A stretch of 64,000 nt of DNA, from assembly GCF_001642835.1 (NCBI RefSeq), contig NZ_LXEI01000010.1, positions 1 to 64,000 on the forward strand, written 5' to 3'. This stretch comes from Pseudotamlana agarivorans. GTDB taxonomy: Bacteria; Bacteroidota; Bacteroidia; Flavobacteriales; Flavobacteriaceae. Positions 63,478 through 64,000 of this stretch are shown in pieces (within the stretch, counting starts at the first letter, position 1; each line of letters begins with the position of its first letter). The notes beneath the pieces were generated by a model that had not been told where the DNA came from, did not search any database, and saw only the letters and a program-made list of their open reading frames with translations. The position numbers and the translations under genes were made by a program.

Positions 63478-63942
63478 ATGATGTGTATGAATGTAACCCC
63501 TACAAAATTAAATACTTATATGGCGTTTAAGCTGCCTGCGGCTTATTTGTGCGGCGTAAGAACACGGTTTATAGATGATAAAAAGTGTGAGGTTGTTGTG
63601 AAACACCGGTGGATAAATCAAAATCCGTTTAAGTCCATGTTTTGGGCTGTTCAAGGCATGGCTGCCGAGTTTACAACTGGCGCATTGATGATGACGAAAA
63701 TCCAGTCAACCGGCAAAAAAATGTCTATGTTGGTGACTGCCAATAGGGCAAGCTACTCCAAAAAAGCTAGAGGGAAAATTACCTTTAGCTGTAAGGATGG
63801 AGAATTGGTCGATGCCTTGTTAGAAAAGGCGATCGCAACCGGAGCTGGCGAAACTTTAACGATGACTTCAGTTGGAGTTGATGAAGCAGGGGATGAGGTT
63901 TCTACCTTTCATTTTGAATGGAGTGTTAAGCTTAAGGTTTAG
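63478..63942 (+). CDS. DUF4442 / hotdog-fold thioesterase-like protein
   Basis: This 154-residue protein has a single hotdog-fold domain resembling DUF4442/PaaI: FIDDKKCEVVVKHRWINQNPFKSMFWAVQGMAAEFTTGALMM (beta strands and the long central helix), then the antiparallel strands to FHFEWSVKLKV. Such proteins may be acyl-CoA thioesterases, but the catalytic residues are not defined for this group. Three Met codons near the start (63478, 63481, 63487) are possible; the last gives MNVTPTKLN. It is divergent from the DUF4870 gene. Confidence 0.8.
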   Translation: MMCMNVTPTKLNTYMAFKLPAAYLCGVRTRFIDDKKCEVVVKHRWINQNPFKSMFWAVQGMAAEFTTGALMMTKIQSTGKKMSMLVTANRASYSKKARGKITFSCKDGELVDALLEKAIATGAGETLTMTSVGVDEAGDEVSTFHFEWSVKLKV

Positions 63943-64000
63943 TTTTTTGTTGTTACTAGAATGCCCAGAGGCTCCAAAGAAAAAGCTTTGTGTATCTCTG

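Overview
The window looks like chromosomal DNA of a marine Bacteroidetes, most likely a Flavobacteriaceae. The evidence is low GC content, SusC/SusD pairs under FecR/ECF-sigma control, four type IX secretion (T9SS) sorting tails, no Shine-Dalgarno pattern before starts, TTG/TAnnTTTG-like promoters, and two alginate lyases. No rRNA, tRNA or CRISPR array was seen. The genus cannot be fixed from this sequence.

Region 1 (1-10,030) is a mobile-element landing zone. It holds one edge-truncated and two complete IS3-family elements, two IS110-family elements, and dispersed ~130-bp imperfect palindromes. Between them lie a few chromosomal genes: a DinB-like protein, and a Crp/Fnr regulator followed by a DUF4386 membrane protein and an S41 peptidase. 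The main discovery candidate is here. Both IS110 elements carry a 5' non-coding segment that folds with compensatory base changes between the copies. Its internal loop matches the DNA flanking that particular copy, and a second segment matches the element's own right end. This is the layout expected of a bridge RNA.

Region 2 (10,237-23,273) encodes two tandem di-haem cytochrome c peroxidase/MauG-like proteins, then a ~2,630-residue secreted protein that joins a PhoD-like phosphatase, four LamG domains, two jelly-roll-like modules, a PhoX-like phosphatase and a T9SS tail. A secreted leucine-rich-repeat protein follows.

Region 3 (24,214-49,502) holds two paralogous import loci. Locus 1 is FecR - SusC - SusD - degenerate metallohydrolase-like lipoprotein - two TlpA-like lipoproteins - a remnant of a protease gene. 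Locus 2 is ECF sigma (divergent) - FecR - SusC - SusD - two TlpA-like proteins - an intact trypsin/PDZ protease, followed by a convergent second ECF sigma gene. Both SusC proteins have an N-terminal STN signalling domain. Peptide or protein-derived substrates are plausible but not shown. A T9SS surface protein lies between the loci.

Region 4 (49,937-58,866) has a Tat-exported PhoD lipoprotein and two secreted multidomain alginate lyases (PL6+PL7 fused in one protein, and PL7). The lyase genes share a nearly identical promoter/operator leader, which suggests one regulator controls both although they form separate transcripts.

Region 5 (58,995-64,000) is ordinary chromosome: a Cof-type HAD phosphatase, a PadR - PspC - head-GIN cluster, a DUF4870 membrane protein and a DUF4442 thioesterase-like protein.
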